From assembly GCA_009363875.1 (NCBI GenBank), contig CM018695.1, positions 60,817,433-60,881,432 on the forward strand: DNA of 64,000 bases, written 5' to 3'. This DNA comes from Mikania micrantha. Lineage: Eukaryota > Streptophyta > Magnoliopsida > Asterales > Asteraceae. Positions 48,508 to 58,283 of the stretch are shown here, in pieces; the stretch's first letter is position 1; each line of letters opens with the position of its first letter. The translations under genes and the position numbers were made by a program. Under the pieces are notes generated by a model, which was not told the origin of the DNA, did no database searches, and saw only the letters and a program-made list of their open reading frames with translations.

Positions 48508-49613
48508 TTTGTTCAAATAAGAACCCACCATATTTGTGGTAACCTATAACCCATTTAAGCCAATCAGATTCACTCACATCATAGATTCCCTTTTGCTTTA
48601 ATAAGGGTATTATGGACTTTTTATTAACCCATTTAAACCAATCAGATTCACCCACATCATAAAAATATATCCATTTTTCTTCTTTTAAATCAAAGTTTCC
48701 TCCTTCATTTTTATACACTTATAACTTTTTTATACTATATTATTTTTTATAAAAATTACATCATTAAACTCGTTATATTTTTCTCGTTAATTCCATAATA
48801 GTCATGCCAATTTTTTTTTGAATTTTTTTCGAGCATTCGTAATTACACCAACGTAACGAACACCAAATATAATAATTTTCTCTCGTTTTTTCAAAATCTT
48901 TCCATCTTTAAAATGTTTTCGAGCGTTCGTAATTTTCTCTCATTTTTTCGTTTAACATGTTTTTTCGAGCGTTCGTAATTTTATCTCATTTTTTTGTTTA
49001 AAATGTTTCAAAATCTCGTTTAACATGTTTTTTTGAGCGTTCGTAATTTCTCTCATTTTTTCGTGCGTTTGCAATTACACCAATGTAAAATCTTTCCATC
49101 TTGTTACAAATTATTTTTTATTACAAAAATTAGTTCATTAATATTTTAAAAAATTAAGAACACCAGTGTAATTACGAAAACTTTGTTACATCATTGTGAT
49201 TACATCAATGTAAAAAATGCATTTCGTTACGTCAGTGCAAAATGTCGTTGCATCAGTGTAAAACGTCGCTGCATCGGTGCAAATTACGAAAATTTTAAAA
49301 AAATTTGAAAAAATTATACTTGAATTAAAGATAAAAAAGTGACAAATTTAATGGTGAAATTTTTATAAAAAAATAATAATGTATATAAAAGTTATGAGTG
49401 TTTAAAAAATTGGGGGTAAACTTTTTTTAAAAAAGGAATCAAGTACACACCACCAAATATCAAAAATGCCCTTAAACAAATCTCATCCACATGTTTTTTT
49501 GACTTTTTTCAGATTGAATATGGATCACTCATTTCAAAAGGCTTTATTTTAACAACCAATAAAAATGAGTTAATAGGTTACCACACTTGAAGTGGGTTAC
49601 CATTGGAACCTTT

Positions 49614-49616
<3 letters not shown>
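48504..49616. mobile_element. TA-flanked inverted-repeat element K, 1.1 kb
   Basis: Ends are inverted: TTGTGGTAACCTATAACCCA left; TTAATAGGTTACCACACTTG right. The outer parts are GTTCAAATAAGAACCCACC and GGTTACCATTGGAACC. An inner dyad repeats GCGTTCGTAATTTTCTCTC-type units in the left half. It contains TTACATCAATGTAA and variants. The layout resembles element D. Confidence 0.7.

Positions 49617-49652
<36 letters not shown>
49617..49652. repeat. (TA)n right of element K
   Basis: 36-bp TA tract preceded by TTTCCC. Confidence 0.97.
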
Positions 49653-49657
<5 letters not shown>

Positions 49658-50169
49658 ATATATAAAAAAATGTATTGGTTTTAAATCTAAATATATAGCA
49701 ATAATAATAACAATAATAATAATAATAATAAAATTAAATTCATAAAAAGGTTTTATAAAATTTTGATGTCTTTCACATAAAATGACCACTATTAAATTTA
49801 TAAGAAGTTATAGATTTTTGAGATATAAACTTGAGGGACTAGTATGGTCATTTTATAAACCTAGTTTGTGAGAGGAGATGTTTTAAAACAAAATCTGTAA
49901 GAAAGTAAAAATGAGGGGCTAAATCTGTAAAACCCCAAACCTCTTTCTTCTTTACCCATTAACTACAAGAACCCGATCCATGGGCTTATCCACGACCCAG
50001 ATTGCAAAAATCATGTATACCAACTCATTGACAGCTTGATTATTACCAGTTTGGCAGTGATTCAAACGCGAGATTCGAATCAATCAGGAATTAATGAGAA
50101 AACAATCTCATAAACGCGTTAACAGGTTTCCATGCATACCCGTTCGAACAAAAATTCAAACTCAACCTA
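49653..50169. other. No recognisable feature
   Basis: AT-rich, with a short (AAT)n-like run near 49,700-49,730. Noncoding. Confidence 0.5.
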
Positions 50170-50340
50170 CGTGTGTATAAAAACCAAATCAGCTCATCTA
50201 AATCTTCTTTTGACAATTTCGAAAGAGTCTGAAACCGAACCAAGCACCCAAAACCACTCTAGATTGTGATTCAAGCTCAAGAACACCCGACCCTTCGGTC
50301 TTAGTCGAACCATATTCATTCGATCAAGAACCAGGTAATT
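50170..50340 (+). promoter_or_regulatory. Possible promoter and 5' leader
   Basis: GTGTATAAAAACC near 50,173 is TATA-like. It is followed by pyrimidine/adenine-mixed sequence without ATG-led frames and by AACCAG|GTAATT at about 50,330-50,341, which resembles a leader exon ending at a splice donor. It lies 1.5 kb upstream of the SPX-like fragment in the same orientation. Linkage is a guess. Confidence 0.25.
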
Positions 50341-50509
50341 CTTAGTACCATTCTACTCGTAATTCACCAGGGATCAAAAGCCCTATACTGTTTCTGGCTC
50401 ACAATCGGTTATTCGATCGAATTGGAGATGAAACACAAACTAGGGTTCATTTGTATTTGGGGAATAACTTAAGTTACAGGTTATCTTATTTTAGAATGGA
50501 CCTTTAACT

Positions 50510-50643
50510 TTTTTTTTGAACGGCAATACTATCCTACTCCTACTTCTAAAATAGACCCAATTTTTCCCCTTGTTTGGATTTGAACCCAAGACCTCCTTTC
50601 TAAGAGGCAATGCCTCTACCAAGTGGGCTAGTCCCACATTGGC
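50510..50643 (-). mobile_element. tRNA-derived SINE, copy 1
   Basis: 134 bp on the minus strand, with A tail 50,510-50,518 (poly-T on plus). A perfect 17-bp duplication AGAATGGACCTTTAACT lies at 50,493-50,509 and 50,644-50,660. The head reads GTGGGACTAGCCCACTTGG and then GGGTTCAAATCC, a good Pol III B box, so it is derived from a tRNA gene. A second copy is at 57,232-57,368. Confidence 0.88.
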
Positions 50644-50697
50644 AGAATGGACCTTTAACTAGACTCTTATTTTGATACATTGAATGTGAAATGTAAC

Positions 50698-50727
50698 GAG
50701 TAGAGTTGACCCGCGCTTCGCAGCGGG
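50698..50727 (-). other. Helitron-like 3' hairpin
   Basis: Minus strand reads CCCGCTGCGAAGCGCGGGTC, a short GC hairpin typical of the last 20-30 bp of plant Helitrons. A clear CTRR end is missing (CTACT follows), so this stays a candidate. Confidence 0.3.
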
Positions 50728-51877
50728 ACGTAGGTTGCTTTTTTGATAAATGTTAGTATATAAAAGTTTAACATTTAAATGTAAGACTCTGATGTATATT
50801 CGAGATACTCCTTTGTTCTATAATGCTAGGGCTATTTACAACTATACTTCCAGTGAAACCGTGTTGCTTTTTTTTTGACAATTATAAAAACTCATACTCA
50901 ATGATGTGTTATATTGAATTAGGAGATTTAACGAAGAAAGCGAGGTCATAAAGCAAGCTTGCTTGTTAACTGCTTAATACACATTTAATAATATTCCTTT
51001 TTATGATGTAACTCACACACTAATGTGATATTGTTAGGATTGAATTCACATTTTTGCATAATTTGGATGTTTGATTCACTTAATTGATCATAAATACTCC
51101 TTTATGGGTCGATATACCAAAAGCTGCCATAAAAGAATTAGTAAACAATTTTAAAAGATCAAAACATATGCTATAATAATTTTGAATAAAATTGTGGTAG
51201 TAAATAGGAAAAGGTAACAAAAACATGAAGAAAATCGTAATCCAACTGTTTCATTGGTAGAACCGAAAAATGTGGAATCTTGCAAAAAGAGGAAATAATT
51301 AACGTAAGAATCCTTAGAACGTTTAGCAAGATATTAATAAGATTTACAAATATATATTAATCAATTAGGAAAAACAAAATATGAGGTAAAGTGAAACTCA
51401 GATGCCTCTATTCGTATTTTCTGTAAGCGAGTTCGGTTACTTGTAGGTGTTCATTTATGAGACTTTGAATTAAGCCCAATTCATTTATGAGACTTTGAAT
51501 TTGCCTGGCCAACCCCCCTTTATCCTGACATGCTCTTCTCATTGGCGTTTTCAAGTTTCTTAACTTTTGTACGACTCTATACATTGTATAACCTTCAATC
51601 TTCTTGGCCCATTCCTTGTTCCTTATTTTCTTGAATTCTTTCTTTTCAGTGAGGCAATTCATGAATTTGAAAGGTTATGGTTTCCCTATTTTCAGTGAGA
51701 TAATTCAAGGATCATTACTATGGTCGGCTTTTATTAGAGGATACTACCAAGGATGGTTGTTAATTTGTTATGTTTGACTGTAGATATGGTTCTTGCTAAC
51801 TAATTTATGATCTCAGGAACATGTAAACTTATGGAAATAAGTATGCATTGAGGATTAAACATTAACAAATTGTTTAG

Positions 51878-52551
51878 ATTGTATGTTGTGATTATCATCG
51901 AGATGATCATGAGCTTCTCAGGAAGTCATTCTCATTGAATAGTTTTGGTTACTCAACATCTTCAGTCATCGCTGAAAACGAAAAATCAAGGACACTCTTG
52001 AATGAATTAGAGAACCAATCAAATGTTGTATGGTGTGATCAGATGTGTTTCTCTGAGATAATGAAGGAAGCTTCTGATATAGGTTGTTGTTTTAGTTCTA
52101 GGATTAGGCATCTTGTTCATCTTCATTGCACTACTGATAATCAAAGATGTTTACTACACCTGTTTCAATGTTTCAAGAATGATGAACAAATACTTGCACA
52201 TGAAGGAAGAATATTAATTGGTTATATTATCATGAATTATATAGCTATAAAGAAAATTTTGAAGAAATATGATATAGTAAGCTAAGATCACTTCCATGAA
52301 TTTGATCATTTTGTGTTTCTTATTTCTTTCTTAAGGTTTCTACAGGTGCATAAATTTGTTAGTAGTAGTCTAAGCTGCATGCTGAACACTTGGAGATTTC
52401 ACACTCACCATGGTTGATTGAATTGACGGCCTTTTATTTGAATTTAAATGAATTGAACCATATGATCGACTATAAGCTTTGCATACCATTCTCTTGTGAT
52501 CTCACCATATCTTCTGGAAATCATGTGCTTGTTCAGCAGGATCTGTTTTAA
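51878..52551 (+). pseudogene. BAH1/NLA-like SPX-domain fragment without RING
   Basis: Exon-like frame 51,878-52,276 contains FSEIMKEASDIGCCF, HLVHLH and IIMNYIAIKKILKKYD. This is the C-terminal part of the SPX domain as found in BAH1/NLA-type SPX-RING E3 ligases, which control phosphate and nitrate transporter turnover. A GTAAG donor after the KKYD motif (52,277) and a TACAG acceptor (52,341-52,345) bound a 69-bp intron. The next exon starts V-H-K, but only the shifted frame gives HAEHLEISHSPWLIELTAFY, the expected continuation, before a stop at 52,549-52,551. The N-terminal SPX part and the whole RING domain are absent and no ATG opens the frame. The family call is from memory of motifs. Confidence 0.6.
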
Positions 52552-53048
52552 TATTTAAAAGGCTTAAATTTGCAAGTCCAAAAATGAAGTATCCAGTTTG
52601 CAGAGAGGTTATCACGAACATAATATTCATTTTTTAAAACAAATTTTTGGATATTATTTTAGCAAATGAGTTTATGCAATTGCAGGATCGTGTATATGGC
52701 GATGCACAAATGAATAAACTGTTTTAATCGTAAGATCTGATCATCTCAACACTGAGTTGATCATGAGCTTCAGATGAATTCAATTTCTCTAAACAGTTTC
52801 AATTTACTGTCTTTTTAATTATCACCAAAAAAAATGTAGTAGTTTCGCACAAATTTCAGAATTAATCAATCAAATCAATAAACTGGAAAAAAACCCTTCA
52901 ACTTTCATCAATAAAAATCAAATTTCAGAATTAATCAATCAAATCAATAAACTAAAAAAAAAATCCTTCAACATTCATCAATTACAATAAAAAATTCAAT
53001 CTAATTTGGTTAAAAACAAATGCGTATAAATTTGGAGAACAACAGTAC
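52552..53048. other. No recognisable feature
   Basis: AT-rich, with a direct repeat AATTTCAGAATTAATCAATC near 52,852-52,872 and 52,922-52,942. No frames. Confidence 0.5.
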
Positions 53049-53155
53049 CTGAGAGATCGAATCGAGATTTGATGAGCAAGACCATGGAACATGAAATTGA
53101 CGCCACGAAAGAACATCACTATTCCCGTGCATCCGAGTACAAAAAACTCAACCAT
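53049..53155 (-). CDS. Possible first exon of a small hydrophobic protein
   Basis: A 35-codon ATG frame on the minus strand begins MVEFFVLGCTGIVMFF and is mostly hydrophobic, like a signal anchor. It ends at CTCTCAG|GTACTG, a good splice donor. Upstream on that strand (53,160-53,290) is leader-like sequence. I do not recognise the family and found no second exon in the following 300 bp, so this could be a relic or chance. Confidence 0.25.
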
Positions 53156-53625
53156 TGTATATTTCCATTAACTTAAGAAGAATCAAAGGTTGGGAATTTG
53201 CCATCTCCACGCATTCGTATCTATGTCCATTCGACATCACTACCTCATCATCTAGGATTTCTTCCTCTTCGGACTCTCACTGAAACCCATCTGCAGCAAG
53301 TGGTAAGAGTAAAAAATAAAAAGAATACGGTGTCAGCCATGGTTGGTTATGACGGTGAAGGGTCTGAAGAGTAGATTTTCCAGCGAAGAATGTAAAGAAC
53401 GAAAACCAACCATAATACACCTCCAATTTTCAACAACAAAGAGGAGCTTTGAGAGAGAGAGATGGAAGAGATCGAAGAGGACCTAGAAACATACGAAGGC
53501 GGTAAGGAGGAAGGGATGCATAGTGGAGTTGTACAGTACGTAACAGATAATGTAATTAATGAATAGTGTTTTCCTCTCAGAGTAAAAACTTGGTTTTTAA
53601 TATATATATAATTAAATAAAAGCCT
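53156..53625. other. No firm feature
   Basis: Contains a short GA-rich stretch (53,448-53,462) and an antisense frame at 53,347-53,667 without recognisable domains. Possibly promoter/leader DNA of the minus-strand exon at 53,049-53,155. Confidence 0.35.
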
Positions 53626-53705
53626 AGATTGAGTGGTATTGGAATGAGATGAAAGAAGCCTGGCCATTGTGCAGACCAGGGTTCGACCCTTGGCTGCTAC
53701 TTGTT
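53626..53705 (+). mobile_element. tRNA-like SINE head, candidate
   Basis: CTAGATTGAGTGGTATTGG followed 45 bp later by GGGTTCGACCCTTGG, a near-consensus B box. Spacing suits a tRNA-derived SINE head. No target duplication identified; not a real tRNA fold that I can draw. Confidence 0.35.
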
Positions 53706-54369
53706 TTTGTTTTATTTTAACCCTTTAGCCTCCTATATTTCAATTAATGTTTTTATTTTTATTTTTATTTTTATTTATTTAACAGAAAATTCTATAAAAT
53801 ATTATTACTTAAGCTCTGTTAAGAAAAATATATATATCATAATAATATAAAAGAAATAAACATCAAATAGCATTCATTTACTCGCAGAAAATCTTATATA
53901 TATATATATATATATAATAAATAAAATAAAATAATAACGGTAAATAATAATAATCAAAAGTAGATATCTAATTTTTCATTTATCTTAAAGATAATACATT
54001 ATCTTATTTAAAAGTATATATGAATTTATTTATATAATATTTTAGCATACAAAAATCATCTTATTGATATCCTAAATCGTGTTATAATCATTCAACATAA
54101 ATCATTTTATAAATACTCATACATAATTACTTTATAAATTCTATAATTAATTTCATAACATAATCATTTAATCTACATAGTAAAATTTATAAATGTTCTA
54201 AATCATTTATAATTATTCTACATAAATATTATGTAATTTTTATAAATCATTTTATACCTATTATCACTCACTGTTTTAACATAGTGATTATAAAATGTAT
54301 ATTGATTTAATAGACTAAATGAAAATAGTTATCTGTATTCTTGAAAACAATAAAAAATGCAATAAACAT
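53706..54369. other. AT-rich, no recognisable feature
   Basis: Repeated short words such as ATAATCATT and TTTATAAAT give a loose repetitive texture at 54,040-54,260, without a definable unit. Confidence 0.45.
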
Positions 54370-55339
54370 AAATAGAGAGAACGTTATGCAAATATGTTGG
54401 AGTATGTGATAATAGTATTCTGAAATATTCCATAGAATGCCATATATTTAGTAAACCAAAACTTGAACTCTAGGAATAGATAGCTTATTAAGTTCATTTT
54501 CTATTCACTTTAGGTCGAGGTGTACTATATTTATACCCCTTACACTTCATTGGAAGACTTTGGATTCGCTAATTAATTAAGTGAGTTTCCTCACACTCCC
54601 TTTACATTTTGTTTTTGGGATGTTACACATGTCTTATTCAAACTTTATTCAATTTATTATTCATTCAATCTATGATGCAAGCCTTAGACTAGTTAGCTTT
54701 ATGTGTTAGACGCTAGGCTTATACAATGTGTTGATTCTATGTGTAATTCTATGTGTGTTGCCAGTCAAGCAATCTAGTACTTAGTAGCCTAAGATGGTTA
54801 GATACTATCTTCGCAAAGACTTTTGTCTTTGTGTGAAAAAGGTGAAAAGTACACCTAGCAAACTGGTTGAATTATAACTGTTAATTTATAGTATTGTCAT
54901 ACTTGAATTAACATGTTGTAATGATACTTGTTTGAACACAAGCAATTGTTATTCATTCATTCAATTTATTCAAACTTGTATTCATACTGTGCTTATTATA
55001 CATATCTAGTTAGGCTATAGTTTGCATCTTTTTTTTATACTTATTATTTAAACTTAGTGTGTGAACTCACCAACTATGCAAATAGTTGACAAACTCTATT
55101 TTACATGTGTAACAGAATAAGGAAGCATGATGAAGATATAGGATAAGAATTAGTGACCTAGTTAAATTGAAATCAATGTTCTGTATTCAATTCATGTAAT
55201 GTTATTTGAATTTAGTGAATGACATGTTGTATTGTTTGAATATTGATGTATTAAATATCGAAACACATAATAGCACCATGAGCTAATGAACAGTCAAACT
55301 CGCGCCCCGACGTATTCCGCCGTCGGTCGGGGTGTGACA
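54370..55339 (+). mobile_element. LTR remnant ending GGGGTGTGACA
   Basis: Ends with CGCGCCCCGACGTATTCCGC and CGGTCGGGGTGTGACA (55,300-55,339), the terminal block of the LTR superfamily. It has GTGTGAACTCACCAACTATG (55,059-55,078), the conserved box. The left boundary is arbitrary. A Cassandra-like LTR starts seven bases later. Confidence 0.55.
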
Positions 55340-55345
55340 GATTTC

Positions 55346-55612
55346 TGTAACATCCGGCCCCGTCTACCACCAATATTGTCCGCTTTGCCCTTCAAGGAGC
55401 TCACGGTTTTTCTTTCGGCTACCCGAGTGAAAACTTCCCAGAGAGGTCACCCATCCCTGGATTGCTCTAGCCCGAGCACGCTTAACTGTTGATCACTTGC
55501 TCCACATCCAGCTAAGCCGAAAACGCGTTGATGATGTAAGAGGCGGATCATTACTTATGAGATAGGAATCTCTCCTGTTCACGGCCGATGTGGGATTGCC
55601 TAGGATGTTACA
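55346..55612 (-). mobile_element. Cassandra-type TRIM solo LTR carrying 5S rRNA-like sequence
   Basis: 267 bp, TGTAACATCC to GATGTTACA. On the minus strand it contains GTTAAGCGTGCTCGGGC and GGATGGGTGACCTC at the spacing of the 5S rRNA A box and C box, followed by CTGGGAAGT. Cassandra TRIM elements are known for 5S-derived LTRs with a Pol III promoter. The outer parts do not match 5S rRNA, so it is not a 5S gene. No matching 5-bp duplication (ATTTC against TATGT), which suggests recombination or decay. Confidence 0.82.
55437..55486 (-). promoter_or_regulatory. 5S-type internal Pol III promoter (A and C boxes)
   Basis: A box about 55,471-55,486 (AAGCGTGCTCGGGC context) and C box about 55,443-55,457 (GGGATGGGTGACCTC) on the minus strand, both close to plant 5S rRNA. 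Confidence 0.65.
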
Positions 55613-55734
55613 TATGTTAGTAATTAAAGCCACTTTTAATTAACTACCATGTTAAAAAAAATTTGTTTTGTTATGGTTATGACTTAAGAACGAACCATGC
55701 AAACCTTTAAAACATTCAACTTAAGTGTTGTGTT

Positions 55735-55764
55735 TTTCGCTACAACGCGCGGGTACTAGACTAG
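55735..55764 (+). other. Helitron-like 3' end
   Basis: CGCTACAACGCGCGGGTACTAGACTAG followed by T (only part quoted: CGCGCGGGTAC, ACTAG|T). A GC hairpin near a CTAG|T end fits plant Helitrons. The 5' end was not located. The hairpin is imperfect. Confidence 0.4.
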
Positions 55765-55784
55765 TATATATATATATATATATA
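55765..55784. repeat. (TA)n left of element L
   Basis: 20-bp TA tract followed by GGGGAGGGTTCC. Confidence 0.93.
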
Positions 55785-55850
55785 GGGGAGGGTTCCTAAG
55801 AATACCACCATTTTGGAGAACACTAAAAAACTAATCACAATTGTTATCAA
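55785..55850. mobile_element. Left end of a TA-flanked element (L), truncated
   Basis: GGGGAGGGTTCCTAAGAA after a TA tract resembles the starts of elements G and H. No matching inverted right end or second TA tract was found downstream. Confidence 0.35.
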
Positions 55851-57216
55851 TCAATTTCGTTTTTTCGTTTTTTGTTTTAAATTTTGTTTTATAAATAATA
55901 TTATTTTTATTTTTATTTCAAAAACATTTAAAAAAATGTTATGAGATATGAAATTTTTTAATATTAATTTTTTTTGAAATAAGAAAAAATTCATTTTTAG
56001 AATATCAAAGTTATATAAGAAACAATTTTTCTATAAAAATGATTTTTTTTATAAAAAAAATAAAATAAACTATAACCTATAGTTTTAAACAATAAGATAT
56101 TTATAATCCAATGTCATTTTTTAATTTATTTAAAAAAAACAAAGTAATAAAGTGATAGACAAAGTTACGTTTTTTGTCCTTATGTTTACGCTATTATTTA
56201 ATTCAATCGTTTAAATTTTAATAATTACATAAATTATATTATACCTTATTTATTTATAAAAGTTAGCCTTTGATAGAACACATGATTAAGTTTATTATCA
56301 GTTAGTTTAAATATATAACTGTTAAAAATCATAAGATTACATATCGTTTTTATTGTTATTAAAGTTTTTAATTACTGTTTTATTAGTTAAAGTATTCATT
56401 AATATGTAAATTAATCATTTTATCTTGAAATATCCTTTTACAAATTTTAAATTGTTATTACTAATTATTTAATATTTTATATCAAATCCGTGTAATATAC
56501 GTGGTAATAATATAGTGTATTATATAGTAGTATAGGTATATATACACACACGTTTTAGTTTTTAAACAATTACATCATAATATTTGTTCTTAGCAATTTT
56601 TTGCGACCAGACCGGCCAGCCAATCCAACCGGAAATCGCTTGTTCAGCCGGTTTAGTTCATTACTCATGCGCATTCATTAACGAGTGGATTGTGTTCGCT
56701 ATTTGGACTGATTGTGGTGCAAGATGGTATTCTTTTTTCATATCGGCTAAATTATGGCGTATTTGAGTGGGTCTGAGATAGGTTGACGGGAATGAATGAC
56801 GATGACGGAGCAATGATGACAACGACGATGGGAATGACGAAGACATGGCATCAACGTATTTAAACGACATTAATATGATAATTGTTTGTCACATATTTAA
56901 TGAAGATGTGGCAAGTTAGCCAGTTTGGTTCCATGGTGAAATACTTAAATAGATGGTTGCTTTTAAAATGAAATACTTTGGTTTCTAAATTAATTATATT
57001 ATCAAAATACTTTTGTTTTTTTTTTACTATAGTACACACATTTTCTTAAAATTAAAATAATATATGTTCATTTTAAAATATTATTTTTCTTATTTTATAC
57101 TAAACTTTAATAAGTCATATACTTGATAAATTTGATTGTTGAGGTTTATACTTTAAATAAGAAACCTTACTATTTTTAAACAATCCAACTATACAAGTGC
57201 TTAAACTAATTCCACT
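55851..57216. other. AT-rich, no recognisable feature
   Basis: 1.4 kb of AT-rich sequence. A GC-richer patch at 56,600-56,870 holds short frames in both directions without domains. Confidence 0.45.
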
Positions 57217-57231
57217 AAACTAGGTCACTTG

Positions 57232-57368
57232 CCAATGTGGGACTAGCCCACTTGATAGAGGCATTGCCTCTTAGGAAGGAGGTCTTGGGTTCAAATCCAA
57301 GTAATGTGTATTTGGATGTAATTTAGGAGTAGGACTGTTGTTGTTCAAATATATAAAAATAAATAAAA
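57232..57368 (+). mobile_element. tRNA-derived SINE, copy 2
   Basis: 137 bp on the plus strand, same family as 50,510-50,643: GTGGGACTAGCCCACTTGAT, B box GGGTTCAAATCC and an (A)n-rich tail. Perfect 15-bp duplication AAACTAGGTCACTTG (57,217-57,231 and 57,369-57,383). Confidence 0.88.
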
Positions 57369-57424
57369 AAACTAGGTCACTTGATAGCCTTTCGTTAACT
57401 ATACAATCATGTAAAATGTTCTGT

Positions 57425-57650
57425 TTACCCTAATGTTGTCGTGACTAGTAAGCAAAAAGTCCCTATTTTTTTTTTTACTGCAACAAACTTCTTATATTTA
57501 TTAATCCAGAAATGTACCACAAGGTGATAGAGTAGATTACAAGATAAAAAAACCCCATCCTTTCTCTTGACCAGCCCAACCGTGGATGGGATTCTGTCCA
57601 TGGCTGCTCTCCATACAAAAAAATCTGTAGTTAAGTCCATTTGTAAAAAA
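57425..57650 (-). pseudogene. LINE zf-RVT fragment
   Basis: Minus-strand frame with DFFVWRAAMDRIPSTVGLVKRK, the start of the zinc-binding domain following plant L1-type reverse transcriptases, then degraded sequence. About 70 codons, no flanking ends found. Confidence 0.5.
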
Positions 57651-57840
57651 GAAAATAAGCTATAAGGTTTCCTTTTTTAATTGGAAACCTATAATTTAAA
57701 AAAAAAACTCATAAAAATTATTATTAAAGTTACATTTTTCCTAATTTTTTTATGGATACAAATGGTTCAAGGCCCTCTCCTCTTAAAAAATTAACTAATA
57801 ACTGTCCCAAACTATAACCGATTTTAATTGAAACCAACTT

Positions 57841-57845
57841 TAACC
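57841..57845. repeat. Target-site duplication TAACC, left
   Basis: Identical to 63,898-63,902. Confidence 0.9.
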
Positions 57846-58269
57846 TGTAAGACTAAATATTTACAATATAGCCCTCATGATTATTTAACTAAATAGATCA
57901 ATTAATTAATTACTCCTAGCAGATAGATAATTATTTGATGGACGTAATTATCCTTATTTATCCTAATTAGGGTTTCCCCTTAGGTGTATATAAATACGAG
58001 GTAAATGGCTCCTAATCAAGGTTACTCACTCTTAACATCATCATCACGAGTCTCCTCATCTCTAGACTATTCGTGAACCTCCATAACCGAGCCTCTCATC
58101 TTATTTCATCCTCACCATACACCATAAACGGGAACCCGGTCAGATCGTCTCAGGAATCATGTCTGGAATCAACAACGCATTCACCGGATTCACAGGTTAC
58201 ATCTAATCTCTATTTCATTGTTGTTTTCGTGTTCATGTTTAAATCTGAATCAAAGGAATCGATCCAACA
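57846..58269 (+). repeat. 5' LTR of the copia element
   Basis: 424 bp, same length as the 3' LTR. GTGTATATAAATACGAGG near 57,984-58,002 is the likely TATA region in both LTRs. Confidence 0.95.
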
Positions 58270-58271
58270 TG

Positions 58272-58283
58272 TGGTATCATAGT
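58272..58283 (+). other. Primer-binding site, tRNA-iMet type
   Basis: TGGTATCATAGT two bases after the 5' LTR; differs at two positions from the usual TGGTATCAGAGC. Confidence 0.8.

Noticed and set aside
53347..53667. 106-codon minus-strand frame with Ser-rich and hydrophobic parts
   Set aside because: No start context, composition explained by CT-rich and TA-rich DNA, no family recognised.
55437..55490. A genuine 5S rRNA gene
   Set aside because: Only the internal promoter half matches 5S; the flanking sequence forms an LTR with TGTAACA/TGTTACA ends.
56584..56870. Short frames on both strands in a GC-richer patch
   Set aside because: No domain, splice or promoter support.
57232..57310. 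A tRNA gene
   Set aside because: Has a B box, but no full cloverleaf, and it sits inside a SINE with tail and target duplication; same for 50,580-50,643.
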